64,000 nt of DNA. Origin: an uncultured Chloroflexota bacterium. Lineage in GTDB: Bacteria > Chloroflexota > Chloroflexia > Thermomicrobiales > UBA6265. Positions 42,940 to 52,591 of this stretch are shown here, one piece after another. Location of the stretch: contig CALGSZ010000088.1 in assembly GCA_937901745.1 (NCBI GenBank), forward strand, positions 32,779 to 96,778, read 5' to 3'. Both the position numbers and the translations under genes were made by a program. How positions within the stretch are numbered: position 1 is the first letter of the stretch; every line of letters starts with the position of its first letter. The notes beneath the pieces were generated by a model. It worked only from the letters and a program-made list of their open reading frames with translations, ran no database searches and was not told the DNA's origin.

Positions 42940-43458
42940 TTAGGCGCGCGCCGCCGTGCCGGCCGGCTGCCGCTCCCGCAGCGCGGTCGCCATGCTCACC
43001 AGCGAGCCAAGCACCGCCACGACCAGGGCCGCGACAACATAGACCGGCTCATGCAGGTCGAGCCCCAGCGCGTTGTCGAGCGCGAAGCGACCGAACCCGG
43101 TCAGCGCCATTGCCAACGCGGCCGTACCGAGCGCGAGCGTGTACTCGATGCCGCCGGCCGTCGCCCAGAATCCCTTGTCCCAATGCACTAGCGCCGTCGC
43201 GGCAAGCATGGCGCCGACGAGCAGCGCGGGACCAACCGGCCCTAGCAGACCAGCGGCGGTCAAGAGTCCACCACCGAACTCAGCGATGCCGACGATCACG
43301 GCCCAGAAGGTTGCCGGACGAACGCCCAGAGACGAAAGGAACTGCGCGGTGCCCTCGATCCGATGTCCACCAAACCAGCCAAAGAGCTTCTGGGCGCCGT
43401 GTGCAGCGACGATCAGGCCGATGACCACGCGTAGGATCACCAGACCAAGATCGAGCAT
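42940..43458 (-). CDS. DoxX-family membrane protein
   Basis: The 172-residue protein has four hydrophobic segments and the DoxX N-terminus LDLGLVILRVVIGLIVAAHGAQKLFGWFGG, here described by its parts: the first helix, then HGAQKLFGWFGGH. A GLLTAAGLLGPVGPALLVGAML helix pair and a conserved HWDKGFWATAGGIEY loop near residues 92-106 follow. DoxX-family proteins are small membrane proteins linked to thiosulfate oxidation in archaea and to redox stress in bacteria. The function here is unassigned. It is monocistronic, with a strong hairpin after the stop. Confidence 0.9.
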   Translation of the reverse strand: MLDLGLVILRVVIGLIVAAHGAQKLFGWFGGHRIEGTAQFLSSLGVRPATFWAVIVGIAEFGGGLLTAAGLLGPVGPALLVGAMLAATALVHWDKGFWATAGGIEYTLALGTAALAMALTGFGRFALDNALGLDLHEPVYVVAALVVAVLGSLVSMATALRERQPAGTAARA

Positions 43459-43631
43459 CTCCGATCACCCCCTCGTTTCGCTCTCGCTGTAGTGATTGCA
43501 GTGTCTGATTACGAACGAGGCGCGAGCGCTCGGATTCGCGTCACTGAAGCCAGGAGCGCCCGGCCCCGACGCGCCATGGCGGGCCCGTCCGGCCCGCCAC
43601 GCTCACCTATTCCAGGAAGACTATCCGTGGA

Positions 43632-44141
43632 TTACGACTGGCTCTCGCCCGCGGTGACCGCCTTTACGGACCCACCCATCTGGATGGCGATCCGCTTCGG
43701 CTTGGACTGCTCCGCCCGCGGCAACACGATCCGGACGATGCCGTGCTCGAAGGTCGCCTGCGCCCGATCCGAGTCAATCTCGAACGGCAGCGTCACGACC
43801 CTCCGGAACGTGCCACGCGGGAGCTCATGGAGATACCACGTCGCGCCCTTCGCATCCTCGCTCGCGGCCACATCGGCGATCTTGCCGCTGATGACCAGCG
43901 TCCCCTGATGGAAGGAGATCTCCAGATCCTCCGGCCGCATTCCCGGCGCGGCGGCCAGAACCACGACCTCGTCATTCGTCGCGTAGACATCCACCGGAAG
44001 CGCCCACGTCGTCGCGCCGTTGCTGGCCTCCGCACGGGACCAAAGGGCGCGGAATGGGCTACCGACGAAGGCCTCATCGAAGAGACGATCAACCGCTTGC
44101 CGCAGATTCATGAACTCCTGCGTCAACGGACTCGTAAACAC
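43632..44141 (-). CDS. Hsp20/alpha-crystallin small heat-shock protein
   Basis: The 169-residue chaperone has the alpha-crystallin domain at about 50-150: WALPVDVYATNDEVVVLAAAPGMRPEDLEI, read in parts, ending in the ATFEHGIVRIVLPRAE beta-strand pair with the GxVRIxLP signature. A short N-terminal arm (FMNLRQAVDRLFDEAF) and a tail after the domain complete it. It holds unfolded proteins in oligomers without ATP. The protein is very similar in plan to the second Hsp20 encoded at 53794. Its promoter carries a palindrome over the -10 box that could bind a heat-shock repressor. Confidence 0.93.
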   Translation of the reverse strand: MFTSPLTQEFMNLRQAVDRLFDEAFVGSPFRALWSRAEASNGATTWALPVDVYATNDEVVVLAAAPGMRPEDLEISFHQGTLVISGKIADVAASEDAKGATWYLHELPRGTFRRVVTLPFEIDSDRAQATFEHGIVRIVLPRAEQSKPKRIAIQMGGSVKAVTAGESQS

Positions 44142-44228
44142 CGTGCCTCACCTCCTTCAGCTCAATTTCAAGTCGCGAGCATGTGTCTGAACCGAACGAG
44201 GGCGGCGCGCGTTGCCAACTCGTCTACG

Positions 44229-44261
44229 TTGCATTCTAGGAATGTGCAATAATTGTGTCAA
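44229..44261 (-). promoter_or_regulatory. hsp20 promoter with overlapping palindrome
   Basis: Minus-strand TTGACA (44256-44261), a 17-base spacer and TAGAAT (44233-44238) lie about 90 bases ahead of the small heat-shock gene. An imperfect palindrome, TTGCATTC-TAG-GAATGTGCAA (44229-44249), covers the -10. The gap 44142-44462 holds no gene besides this control region. Confidence 0.6.
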
Positions 44262-44462
44262 GAGGTATAAACACTTTGTATCAATGTTGGGCACGGCTGC
44301 AGCACATGCTCCACCCGGCAGCCAGCCAGAATCGCGGCCAGGCGCCGTCCATGGTCATGCCGGCCCAGCCCGGACGCGTGGTATTCTCGTTAGCAAGACG
44401 CGGGTGCGGCGTACCTCGGCGCTGAGATTCACCGCCCCGTAGACGAAGGACGAATCTAGGCG

Positions 44463-47400
44463 TTGGCTCGCAGACGAACGTCAACGGCACTAGGCGCCAC
44501 AGCCACGATAGATACATCGGCTTCCCCCGCGCTTGTTGCCGAACCATCAGCCGAAGAGCAGCACGACGAAGAGCAGGGGGAAACGCCCGCCCATCAGTCG
44601 GTCTATGCCTACGACCCAATAATCGAGGCGCAGATCGACCAATTCGCGGCGCTTTATCCCTTCACGCTCGACCCGTTCCAGCGAGAGGCGATCCGGACCC
44701 TCCTGCACGGCGATTCGGTCATGGTCGCCGCCCCGACGGGGACCGGCAAGACCGTCGTGGCCGAATTCGGCGTCTATGACTCGTTCAAGCGCACCGGTCG
44801 CGTCCTCTACACCACCCCGATCAAGGCGCTCTCCAATCAGAAGTTCCGCGATCTCCGGCAGATGTACGGGGACGACGTCGGCTTGCTGACCGGAGACGTC
44901 TCGGAGAACCGCGATGCGCGGGTGGTGGTAATGACGACCGAGGTCCTGCGGAACATGCTGCTGCAAACGCCGTGGGACCTGGACGAGGTCGAGTGCATCA
45001 TCTTCGACGAGATCCACTTCCTGGCCGACCCGGAGCGGGGGACGACCTGGGAAGAGTCGATCATCCTCTGCCCGGAGCACGTCCAGCTCATCTGCCTCTC
45101 GGCGACCGTCTCGAACGCCGAAGAGATCGCCGCGTGGATCAGCCGAACGCACCGTCCCATCCGTCTCATCACTCATTACGAGCGGACGGTGCCGCTCTCG
45201 CTCTACTACTTCCTGGACGGCAAGCTCCACCAGGTAGTGGACCATCACGGCAACCTCGTCCGCGACTTCCCGCACACGGGCGGCGAAGCGCGCCGGCAGG
45301 CTGGACGCGGCGCGACGCGTTCCGGCAGTCGCCGGCTGTCGGATCTCGACGATCCGGGGATGGACGAGCCGCAGCCGCGCGAGATCATTGATGCGCTTGC
45401 GGCGCAGGACATGCTCCCGGCGATCTACTTCCTCTTCAGCCGCAACGACTGCCAGGTGCAGGCGGAGCGACTCGCCGTTATGCGGCCGCATCTCGTCACG
45501 CCGATTCAGGAGAAGATGATCGAGGCAACCCTCGACACCTACCTGAAGGCGTTGCGGCCGGAAGACCGCGAGCTAGAGCAGGTCCGCCTGATCGCCGACC
45601 TTGCACGGAAGGGGATCGGTTTCCACCACGCCGGTCTGCTGCCAGTCCTCAAGCAGCTGGTGGAGGTCCTCTTCTCCCGCGGCCTGATGCAGGTCGTCTT
45701 CGCCACCGACACCCTCGCGCTCGGCGTCAACATGCCGGCGAGGACGGTGGTGATCGGCCGAATGACGAAGTGGGACGGCCGCCGGCGCCGCATCCTGATC
45801 CCGAACGAGTTCCAGCAGATGGCCGGCCGGGCCGGACGGCGTGGAATGGACGCCTTCGGCCACGTGGTCGTGCCCTACTCGCCGTGGATCTCGTTCCACG
45901 AGATGCTCGAGGTGGCGACCGGGCCGCTGGAGCCCGTCCGGTCGGCGTTCTCGGTCCGCTACAACACGGTCCTCAACCTTTGGGACCCGCCGCACGGCGA
46001 GCGTGTCCGCAACATGCTCCAGCAGAGCCTGGCCCAGTTCCAGACGGCGCAGAGGATCCGACAGCTCGAGGATGACATCATCGAGATCGGCGGGGATATC
46101 GCCGGCGTGCCGAAGGGTTGCCTGATCGGGCTGGATGCCGGTGACGAGCTCCTCGAGGACTATCGGCGGCTCAGCGCCACGCTCAACCATGCCGAGCAGA
46201 AGGTTCGCCGGCTCAAGGGTGAGCTGAACGAGATGCTGAAGGCCGCAGAGGCGCCGCCGTGGCCGGAGCCGGGCCGGCAGGCGCTGCGGCGAGCGTTCCG
46301 CTACGCTCCGACCGGCTTGATCGCGCACCACCGTCGGCTCGGCTGGGGCATCTTCCTCGGGAAGGGGCGGGGCGGCGTTGGTCTCTTCCTCTTCGGTCGC
46401 TCGGTCAAGCCGGTCAATGAGTATCGCCAGATCGATTACCTGACGGACGGCAAGACCGTCCGCGTTCCCGAGGCACTCGTCGATCCATCCGACCCGATCG
46501 AGGACGTGACGGACCTGATCGGGGAAGAGGAGCTGGAGTGCATCTGGGCGCGAGTGGCGCGCCTGGGCCTGCCCGACCTCGATGCCATGGCGGCCGAGCG
46601 GAAGGAGCGCGAGCTCGCGCGGCTGTCACGATCGATTGAGCGCCTGCGCAATGAGCTACAGGAGGCGCAAGAGCAGGTCAAGACACTCGTCGCAACGCGC
46701 CAGGCTCACCCGTGCCACCTCTGCCCGCGACGCAAGGAGCACCGCGGTTACTTGCAGCGGATCGAGCGGCTCGACAAGGAGCGGCAGGCGCTCGAGGAGC
46801 TGCTCGAGCGGGAGCAGGAGGCCGAAGAGGACCGCATCCGCGGCGTCATTCGCGGCATCCGCGAAGTCCTCAGCCGGTTCGGCTACCTCTATCGCGGCTA
46901 TCCCACCCCGAAAGCCGACATGCTCGCTGATATCTTCGACAACGATGGGCTGATCATCTGCGAGCTGATCGACCGGGGCTTGCTCGACCGGCTGGCACCT
47001 GAAGACCTCGCCGAGGTCTTCTCGTGGTTCTCTTTCGACCGCGACTTCCGCTATCAGAACCACTTCACGCTGCCCGATCACCTGGTGCTGCTGCGGCGGC
47101 GACTGGAGGATCTGGAGCACGCGGTCCTCGGCGAAGAGCGAGACAACGGGCTCTACATCTCCGAAGGGCACAACGCCACGTTCTACGGCGCGGCCCGCGC
47201 CTGGTGCCAGGGCTACACGATGGCCGAGATCGGCGAGCTAATCGAGCTCTCCGAGGGCGACCTGGTGCTGACCTTCAATAAGACGATCGACCTGATGCGC
47301 CAGGTACGCGAGATGCTCGCCCACATCAAGCCGGATCACCCGCTGCGGTATTCCCTCGACGAGGCGGAGCGCCTGCTCCGGCGCGGCATCGTCGAGCAAT

Positions 47401-47708
47401 CGCTCACACTGGGCTTCGCGCCGATCGAGACGCCCGAACCTCCGGAGCCCCCTGAGCCGACCGAGGAGCAGCTGGCAGTCTCGAACGTCGAGGTGGAGTC
47501 CACGCCGATCGAGGTGGTCGGCCGATCGTCACGTCGGCGGTCACGTAGCACGAGCAGCGACGGAGCCAAGGAAAAGACCGCGAGCCGGACGCGCACCCGG
47601 GCGAAGGCGAAGCAGGCGGACGGCAATGCGGACGAAGCGGAAGCGGCGCCCGCTCCGAAGCGGCGCCGCACCAAGAAGAGCGCGAAGGCCGAAGAGCCGG
47701 CCGAGTAG
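44463..47708 (+). CDS. Ski2/Mtr4-like DEVH/DEIH RNA helicase (HelY-type)
   Basis: The 1,081-residue superfamily 2 helicase starts at TTG with AAGGA upstream. It has Walker A APTGTGKTVVAEFGVY near residue 90, DEIH near 180, SATVSN near 220, and a second lobe with the GVNMPARTVVIG and MAGRAGRRGMD (motif VI) segments near 460. A DSHCT-like C-terminal domain follows, with a CHLCPRRKEH cysteine pair near 755, and the chain ends in a basic Lys/Arg-rich tail of about 80 residues. Members unwind structured RNA and can feed exonucleases in RNA turnover. The bacterial homologue is HelY of actinobacteria. It has no operon partner on its strand. Confidence 0.93.
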   Translation: MARRRTSTALGATATIDTSASPALVAEPSAEEQHDEEQGETPAHQSVYAYDPIIEAQIDQFAALYPFTLDPFQREAIRTLLHGDSVMVAAPTGTGKTVVAEFGVYDSFKRTGRVLYTTPIKALSNQKFRDLRQMYGDDVGLLTGDVSENRDARVVVMTTEVLRNMLLQTPWDLDEVECIIFDEIHFLADPERGTTWEESIILCPEHVQLICLSATVSNAEEIAAWISRTHRPIRLITHYERTVPLSLYYFLDGKLHQVVDHHGNLVRDFPHTGGEARRQAGRGATRSGSRRLSDLDDPGMDEPQPREIIDALAAQDMLPAIYFLFSRNDCQVQAERLAVMRPHLVTPIQEKMIEATLDTYLKALRPEDRELEQVRLIADLARKGIGFHHAGLLPVLKQLVEVLFSRGLMQVVFATDTLALGVNMPARTVVIGRMTKWDGRRRRILIPNEFQQMAGRAGRRGMDAFGHVVVPYSPWISFHEMLEVATGPLEPVRSAFSVRYNTVLNLWDPPHGERVRNMLQQSLAQFQTAQRIRQLEDDIIEIGGDIAGVPKGCLIGLDAGDELLEDYRRLSATLNHAEQKVRRLKGELNEMLKAAEAPPWPEPGRQALRRAFRYAPTGLIAHHRRLGWGIFLGKGRGGVGLFLFGRSVKPVNEYRQIDYLTDGKTVRVPEALVDPSDPIEDVTDLIGEEELECIWARVARLGLPDLDAMAAERKERELARLSRSIERLRNELQEAQEQVKTLVATRQAHPCHLCPRRKEHRGYLQRIERLDKERQALEELLEREQEAEEDRIRGVIRGIREVLSRFGYLYRGYPTPKADMLADIFDNDGLIICELIDRGLLDRLAPEDLAEVFSWFSFDRDFRYQNHFTLPDHLVLLRRRLEDLEHAVLGEERDNGLYISEGHNATFYGAARAWCQGYTMAEIGELIELSEGDLVLTFNKTIDLMRQVREMLAHIKPDHPLRYSLDEAERLLRRGIVEQSLTLGFAPIETPEPPEPPEPTEEQLAVSNVEVESTPIEVVGRSSRRRSRSTSSDGAKEKTASRTRTRAKAKQADGNADEAEAAPAPKRRRTKKSAKAEEPAE

Positions 47709-47724
47709 CGCGTACCGGGACCTC

Positions 47725-48462
47725 TCAGCCGGCGACGATCGACCAGAAGCCGCTGCCGAGGGTGACGGCGCCAGCGACGACGAGCGCACCGACCCATATG
47801 AAGTCGAGGTTGATCCAAGCGCGGCGCAGCACGTCGACGCCGACCTTGCGGTAGACCAGGACCGCCAGCATCCCCATCACCAGGAACATCGCCGCGGTGT
47901 GCAAACCGACGGCCGCAAGCGACGCGACCAGCCCTTCTCCGAGACGCTCGGCGTGGCCGGCATGTCCGCCAGGATCGGCCTGCGCCGCGTGACCGGCGTG
48001 CCCCAAGTGCTCGGCGTGATCGGACGCGGCGACGGTCGCCACCGTGTCGCTCTGTTGTGCGAGCACCGGAACGATCATCAGCCCGGCTCCGTGGGCCGTC
48101 GCCATCAGGAACGACCAAAGGACGAGCTCGCGCGCACCCACGCGCATGCCGACCCAGCGGGGATGGCGGAAGCGCGTGGCGACCTTGACGGCGGCGAAAA
48201 TCAAGAGGGCGCCGCCGCCGAGCAGCAGCAACGCGGACGCCGGCAGGACGAGTCCCAGCAGTCCAACCACGACCGCCGCCACGCCGATGGCGAGGGCATG
48301 CCCGAGGGCAATCGGCCCCAGGGCCACGAGTACGGCTCGTAACCGTCGCTCCTGGAGCCCTCGCGCCACCGCGAAGAGCCAGCCCATCGCCGGGTTCAGC
48401 CCGTGGAAGGCGCCGAGAGCGACGAGCGAGATCACGGACCAGGAGGCACTAAGCTCAATCAT
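47725..48462 (-). CDS. NicO/RcnA-like membrane transporter with His-rich loop
   Basis: The 245-residue protein has about six hydrophobic helices. The first contains HGLNPAMGW near residue 19, like the HGxxP-type motif of nickel/cobalt efflux and urease-accessory permeases. A long loop near residues 145-175 is loaded with histidines (repeats of HxGHA), consistent with metal binding. It is 92 bases from the selenium-binding-protein homologue encoded upstream on the same strand. A metal supply role for that enzyme is my inference; the metal could be Ni, Co or Cu. A GGAG site precedes its ATG. Confidence 0.75.
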   Translation of the reverse strand: MIELSASWSVISLVALGAFHGLNPAMGWLFAVARGLQERRLRAVLVALGPIALGHALAIGVAAVVVGLLGLVLPASALLLLGGGALLIFAAVKVATRFRHPRWVGMRVGARELVLWSFLMATAHGAGLMIVPVLAQQSDTVATVAASDHAEHLGHAGHAAQADPGGHAGHAERLGEGLVASLAAVGLHTAAMFLVMGMLAVLVYRKVGVDVLRRAWINLDFIWVGALVVAGAVTLGSGFWSIVAG

Positions 48463-48554
48463 CGTCTATCTCCGTCATGCCGGCCTATCGCGCCGGCGCC
48501 AGGGGAGAGTGGCCGCGCGGCGACTCTCCCCGTTCATCGTGTTTCGTCAGTCAG

Positions 48555-50081
48555 TTAGGAGAAGCAGTAGGAATCGGTGGAGGCGTCTCCGCCTTGGAGG
48601 CGGACCTGATGCGGGCGCTGGTCACCGAAATCGAGGAAGAAGCGCTCGTCAAAGCGCATGCCGCCCTCAGGATCGGCGTCGAGCTTGACGAGCCAACCGT
48701 TGATGCCGTCCGGGTAGAACTGCTCGTCCCAGGTCATGTAGAGCGAGTTGGTGAGATAGACCCGTTTCCCGTCCCGGCTCACCTCGACCATCTGCGGCCC
48801 GCCGTTGAGCGGCCCGCTCGCCGCCGGATGCCCTTCCCGGCGCACGATGCCACCGATCCGGACCGAGCCGGTCTCCTTCGGATTGAACGGGTCAGAGACG
48901 TCGTACTGCTTCAGCTCGCCGGTGCCCCAGCAGGAGACATAGAGGAAGCGGTCGTCAACGCTCAGCTCGATGTCGGTGACGAGCGGCGGCACCGCCTTGA
49001 ACGGCTTGAGCGCCGGCGGCAAGTCCTCCTCGGCGGCCGGCTCGGCGGGGATCTGGATCACCTTCCGGGCCGCCCAGCTCCCGTTATCCCGATACCAAAG
49101 GAAGATGCCAGCCGAGAGGTCGTTCAGGCTGACGACGGTGTTGACGAAGCCGTACGTCTTGCTCGGATCGTGAGCCGGCCGTAGCTCGAGGACGATCTGG
49201 TTCTCCTTGCCCAGATCGACCGTCTGGGTATGGCGGCGACGGCGCAGGTCCCAGAAGTGCAGCCGGTGGCCGTACTGGGCGCCGAGCAGCAGCTCCGGCT
49301 GGATACCGGTCTCGACCATTTCCGGCGTGCCCCATTCGCTGGTGATCATCGTGTCGTAGCCGAGATGCCACCAGAAGTCATAGTGGAGGTACTGATCTCC
49401 CCGGTCGACCTCCCAGCGACCGCGCACGTCGAAGGTGTCGTGGTCGAGGACGAAGATGCCGCCGGGGCCGCCGCCATCGGGAGCGCCGAGGGCGCTGACG
49501 TAGATGCCGTCTGGCCCGCAGTGAACGGTGTGCCCCTTGCTGTAGCCGGTCTTAGCGGCGATCTCCTCCGGCTCGATCGTCTTGACGATCTTGGGATTGG
49601 TCGGGTCCGGCTGGGTGTCGATGACGTAGAGGCGCGAAGAGCGGAGTCCAGGGACGATCAAGTAGCGCCGCTGGACGTGTGGGTGAGCGGCGGTCGGGCA
49701 GAGCATCGAGCTACACGCGTTCCAGCCGAAGTGGTGTAGCTCGTCGCCGGGGTAGGTCAGCTCGAGTTCGCCGATAACCGTTCCGTAGGCAGTCGAGGCC
49801 GGGTCGACATCAACGACGCAGATGGCATCGGACTGGCCGTTGCCGTTCGGGTTGATGCGAGCGACGTAGGCCAGCGTCTCCGCTGGCGCCTTCATTGCGG
49901 ACCGCGGCGACGGGTAAAAGGTCGGATCAGGAGTCCAGGTGGACACGGCCAGCGTCTCCTTCGAGGCGCCTACGGCGCTCAGGGTGCCAGCAGCGAGCAC
50001 GCCGCCCGCCGCCATCGAGTGCTTCAACACCTTCCGCCGGTTGAGTGGGGTAAGCCGCCTTAGCCAACTTTGATAATTCAC
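48555..50081 (-). CDS. Selenium-binding protein/methanethiol oxidase family (SBP56)
   Basis: The 508-residue protein starts at GTG after GGAGG. It has a Tat-like signal (NRRKVLKHSMAAGGVLAAG) and then the SBP56 beta-propeller. Recognisable parts are YPGDELHHFGWNACSSML, where the Cys corresponds to the conserved selenium-binding site, HPHVQRRYLIVPGLRSSR, GGPGGIFVLDHD, DFWWHLGYDTMITSEWG and YLTNSLYMTWDEQFYP. Human SELENBP1 and bacterial MtoX oxidise methanethiol using copper. Export by Tat fits the periplasmic bacterial enzyme. The neighbouring His-rich transporter may handle its metal. It could also act in other sulfur chemistry. Confidence 0.92.
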   Translation of the reverse strand: MNYQSWLRRLTPLNRRKVLKHSMAAGGVLAAGTLSAVGASKETLAVSTWTPDPTFYPSPRSAMKAPAETLAYVARINPNGNGQSDAICVVDVDPASTAYGTVIGELELTYPGDELHHFGWNACSSMLCPTAAHPHVQRRYLIVPGLRSSRLYVIDTQPDPTNPKIVKTIEPEEIAAKTGYSKGHTVHCGPDGIYVSALGAPDGGGPGGIFVLDHDTFDVRGRWEVDRGDQYLHYDFWWHLGYDTMITSEWGTPEMVETGIQPELLLGAQYGHRLHFWDLRRRRHTQTVDLGKENQIVLELRPAHDPSKTYGFVNTVVSLNDLSAGIFLWYRDNGSWAARKVIQIPAEPAAEEDLPPALKPFKAVPPLVTDIELSVDDRFLYVSCWGTGELKQYDVSDPFNPKETGSVRIGGIVRREGHPAASGPLNGGPQMVEVSRDGKRVYLTNSLYMTWDEQFYPDGINGWLVKLDADPEGGMRFDERFFLDFGDQRPHQVRLQGGDASTDSYCFS

Positions 50082-50324
50082 ATCAGACCTCCTCTACCTC
50101 CGCGACCGATCGATGCCGATTCGGGCACGCCGGCCACCAGCTGTTCACTGCTGGCGGCTCACGCGACGCGTCGCGCCGACCCAGCGGCCGTCGTGGGCGG
50201 TCCGTCCCAGCCGGTAAAGCGAACCGGCCGGATTGCCCGAGATTGGCGTTAGGGGGGTGCCTTTGTTACTGGCTGACCCGAGGACCCAGCGTAGGGGGGC
50301 GCACACCGGGAGACATCACGGCAA

Positions 50325-50336
50325 CCATGTACATGG
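50325..50336. promoter_or_regulatory. Perfect palindrome upstream of the SBP56 gene
   Basis: CCATGTACATGG is a 12-base perfect palindrome about 245 bases upstream of the SBP56 start, in the 353-base gap 50082-50434. It may be an operator. I see no gene in this gap. Confidence 0.3.
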
Positions 50337-50434
50337 GCCGTGTAATTGCCAGGGGAAGGCCGCTGGGGCTGAGCGAATCGAGCCGGCAGGGGGGGAGCCG
50401 ACCGACGTTTGCGCTCCTCTTAGGGCTCGGTGCC

Positions 50435-52045
50435 TCAGCCGGGTCCGACGCGGAGCATGTCGTGGGCGACGGCCCAGGCGGCGACTTGCGCCCGCGAGTG
50501 GAAGCCGAGCTTGCCGAGGATGTTGGCGACGTGCCGCTCGGCGGTCGCCGGCGAGATCGACAGCTCACCAGCAATCTGGCGGTTAGAGAGGCCTCGCGCC
50601 ACCAGGATCGCGATCTCCCGCTCGCGCCGGCTGAGCGCTTCGGGCGGACGCGATGCCTCTGTCTCCGGGAAGGCGACAGTCGGGATGTCGTGCGCAGGGC
50701 GGGAACCGAATACCACCCGGTGAAGCCGCCAGGCGCTGGCGAGCCCCATCAGTAGACGTCCCTCCAGGTCCTCGAACGCGATACCGGATCCAGCGACGAG
50801 GTCTTTGACCGTGTTCGACACGATCACCTCGCCAGGGCGGGCGCGGTCCAGCACCCGCTCGGCGATCTGAACCGCGACGCCCCCAAGCTCGCCGCCGACG
50901 GTCTCGCACTCTCCCGCGTGCAGCCCGGCCCGGACGGCAAGCCCAAGCCCTCGCGCGGCCTCGACGATGGCGCACGCGCAGCGTATGGCGCGGGCCGGTC
51001 CGTCGAAGGCGGCAAGGAAGCCACTCGTCGTCTTTCTGGCCTCCCGGCCACGAAACCGCGCCAGCTGCTCGCGGACCATCTCGTCGTAGGCCGCGATGCG
51101 TTCTGCCCAGCCTCGGTCGCCGAGCCGCACGGCCGTCGCCGCGGCTTCCGCGATATCGGTGAACATGAGGGTGGCGAGAATGCGGTCGGGCTCCGGGTCC
51201 GGGAGGGAGCCGGTCAGAAAAAGCTCGATCTGGTCCAGGATGGCATCCTGGTCGCCAGCGAACGGCAAATGGTCGTCCCCCGGCAGCTCGACGTAGCGGG
51301 AGCCGGGGAGTCGTTTCGCCAGGTACCGGCCGTTTCCGACTGACACCGTCTGATCGCCGGCCCGGTGGATGATGAGCGCCGGCACGCGGATCGCCGGCAG
51401 GGCCGCTCGCACGTCGATCTCCATGTTCATCCGCGTCAATGCTGCCGCCGCGCCTGGACTGGCGCTCATCCGCAAGTAGGTCCGCCACCACTCGCGGAAC
51501 GACTCCTCATGGGCGAGGCTCGGCGCACGGATGGAAAGCCGCGTATCGTCGCCCCACTTGCGCTCGATCTCCTCGATGAGCCGGAGTCGTTCCTCGGGGG
51601 CAACGCCCCACGGATAGTCGGGAGTTTGGACCCGCCGAGCATATCCGCCGATGACGGTCAGGGCGGTAGTCCGCTCCGGATAGGTCGCCGCGAAGAGAAT
51701 GGACATCGCCCCGCCCTCGGAAATGCCGAGCAGCGCGGCGCGCTCCGAGCCGACGGCGTCCATCACGGCACGAACGTCGTCCATTCGCTCCTCGAGCGTC
51801 GGCAGGCCGACCGCCCGGTCGGAGAGTCCGGTTCCTCGCTTGTCGAACAGGATCAGGCGGGAGAACGAGGCCAGCCGCGCCAGGAAGCGGGCAAAGCGGG
51901 GCTCCTTCCAGAAGAGATCGAGGTGGGAGACCCACCCCATGACGAAGACGAGGTCGCGCGGGCCATTGCCGACGACCTGATAGGCGATGTGGACGTCGCC
52001 GCTGCGGGCGTATCGAATCTCCGGCGGCGCGATCACGGCCTCCAC
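50435..52045 (-). CDS. Alpha/beta-hydrolase-cyclase homology-LuxR fusion regulator
   Basis: The 536-residue protein has three parts. Residues 10-280 form an alpha/beta hydrolase with nucleophile elbow GISEGG near 108-113, acid in AGDQTVS and His in GDDHLPF. Residues 287-440 resemble a class III nucleotide cyclase: LMFTDIAEAAATAVRLGD supplies the first metal Asp, but the second metal site, usually KTTGDGFL, reads KTTSGFL, so activity is doubtful. Residues 465-530 are a LuxR-type HTH (LSRREREIAILVARGLSNRQ). It may be a one-component sensor that binds or cleaves a small ligand. It is monocistronic. Confidence 0.88.
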   Translation of the reverse strand: MEAVIAPPEIRYARSGDVHIAYQVVGNGPRDLVFVMGWVSHLDLFWKEPRFARFLARLASFSRLILFDKRGTGLSDRAVGLPTLEERMDDVRAVMDAVGSERAALLGISEGGAMSILFAATYPERTTALTVIGGYARRVQTPDYPWGVAPEERLRLIEEIERKWGDDTRLSIRAPSLAHEESFREWWRTYLRMSASPGAAAALTRMNMEIDVRAALPAIRVPALIIHRAGDQTVSVGNGRYLAKRLPGSRYVELPGDDHLPFAGDQDAILDQIELFLTGSLPDPEPDRILATLMFTDIAEAAATAVRLGDRGWAERIAAYDEMVREQLARFRGREARKTTSGFLAAFDGPARAIRCACAIVEAARGLGLAVRAGLHAGECETVGGELGGVAVQIAERVLDRARPGEVIVSNTVKDLVAGSGIAFEDLEGRLLMGLASAWRLHRVVFGSRPAHDIPTVAFPETEASRPPEALSRREREIAILVARGLSNRQIAGELSISPATAERHVANILGKLGFHSRAQVAAWAVAHDMLRVGPG

Positions 52046-52276
52046 CTCCAGCGCCAGCGGATGCGGTCTTCGCTCCGGCTGCCGCGCTGCGCCACGTCAT
52101 CGCACCTGTCGGCTCGCCGCTTCAACGCGCCTTTCGACCTGCCGCGCTGTTCGCAATCGCCGCGGTCGGGTCCAGCCTCCATGAGGCCATCACCCACACC
52201 GAGATGCGACGGGACCGGGCAGGCACGACCGGCCGCTACCTACTCCGGAGGCGATAACAGCGGAGACCAAGGCACG

Positions 52277-52288
52277 GTCGTGCACGAC
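52277..52288. promoter_or_regulatory. Perfect palindrome in the divergent region
   Basis: GTCGTGCACGAC is a 12-base palindrome in the 546-base gap 52046-52591 between the LuxR fusion gene and the secreted propeller gene. It lies 230-300 bases from both starts. A TATGCT hexamer near 52501 may be a weak -10 for the plus-strand gene. No gene is evident in the gap. Confidence 0.3.
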
Positions 52289-52591
52289 ATACGACGGTAG
52301 ACATGGGGATTCAAATGTAAGGATGGGCTCGGGCTGAGGGCCAGGATCTTCAACCATGACGAAGCCTCGAAGATTCGGAGGCACAAGAGGCCGCCCGATT
52401 CCCGCGCATCCTTGCAGTTACCGACGCCCTTGTCAAGGTGATTACCAAGGACATTCACCGGGAGGCTGCTTCCTACTTCATACCGCGATCGCGCGCGGGC
52501 TATGCTACGCTCGGTCCGCCGGCGTCTCGCTCCCGCGCGAATGGCGGCGGGACCGAGGATTTCGGGGATTGCCGGGGAATGGAGGAGGGCC

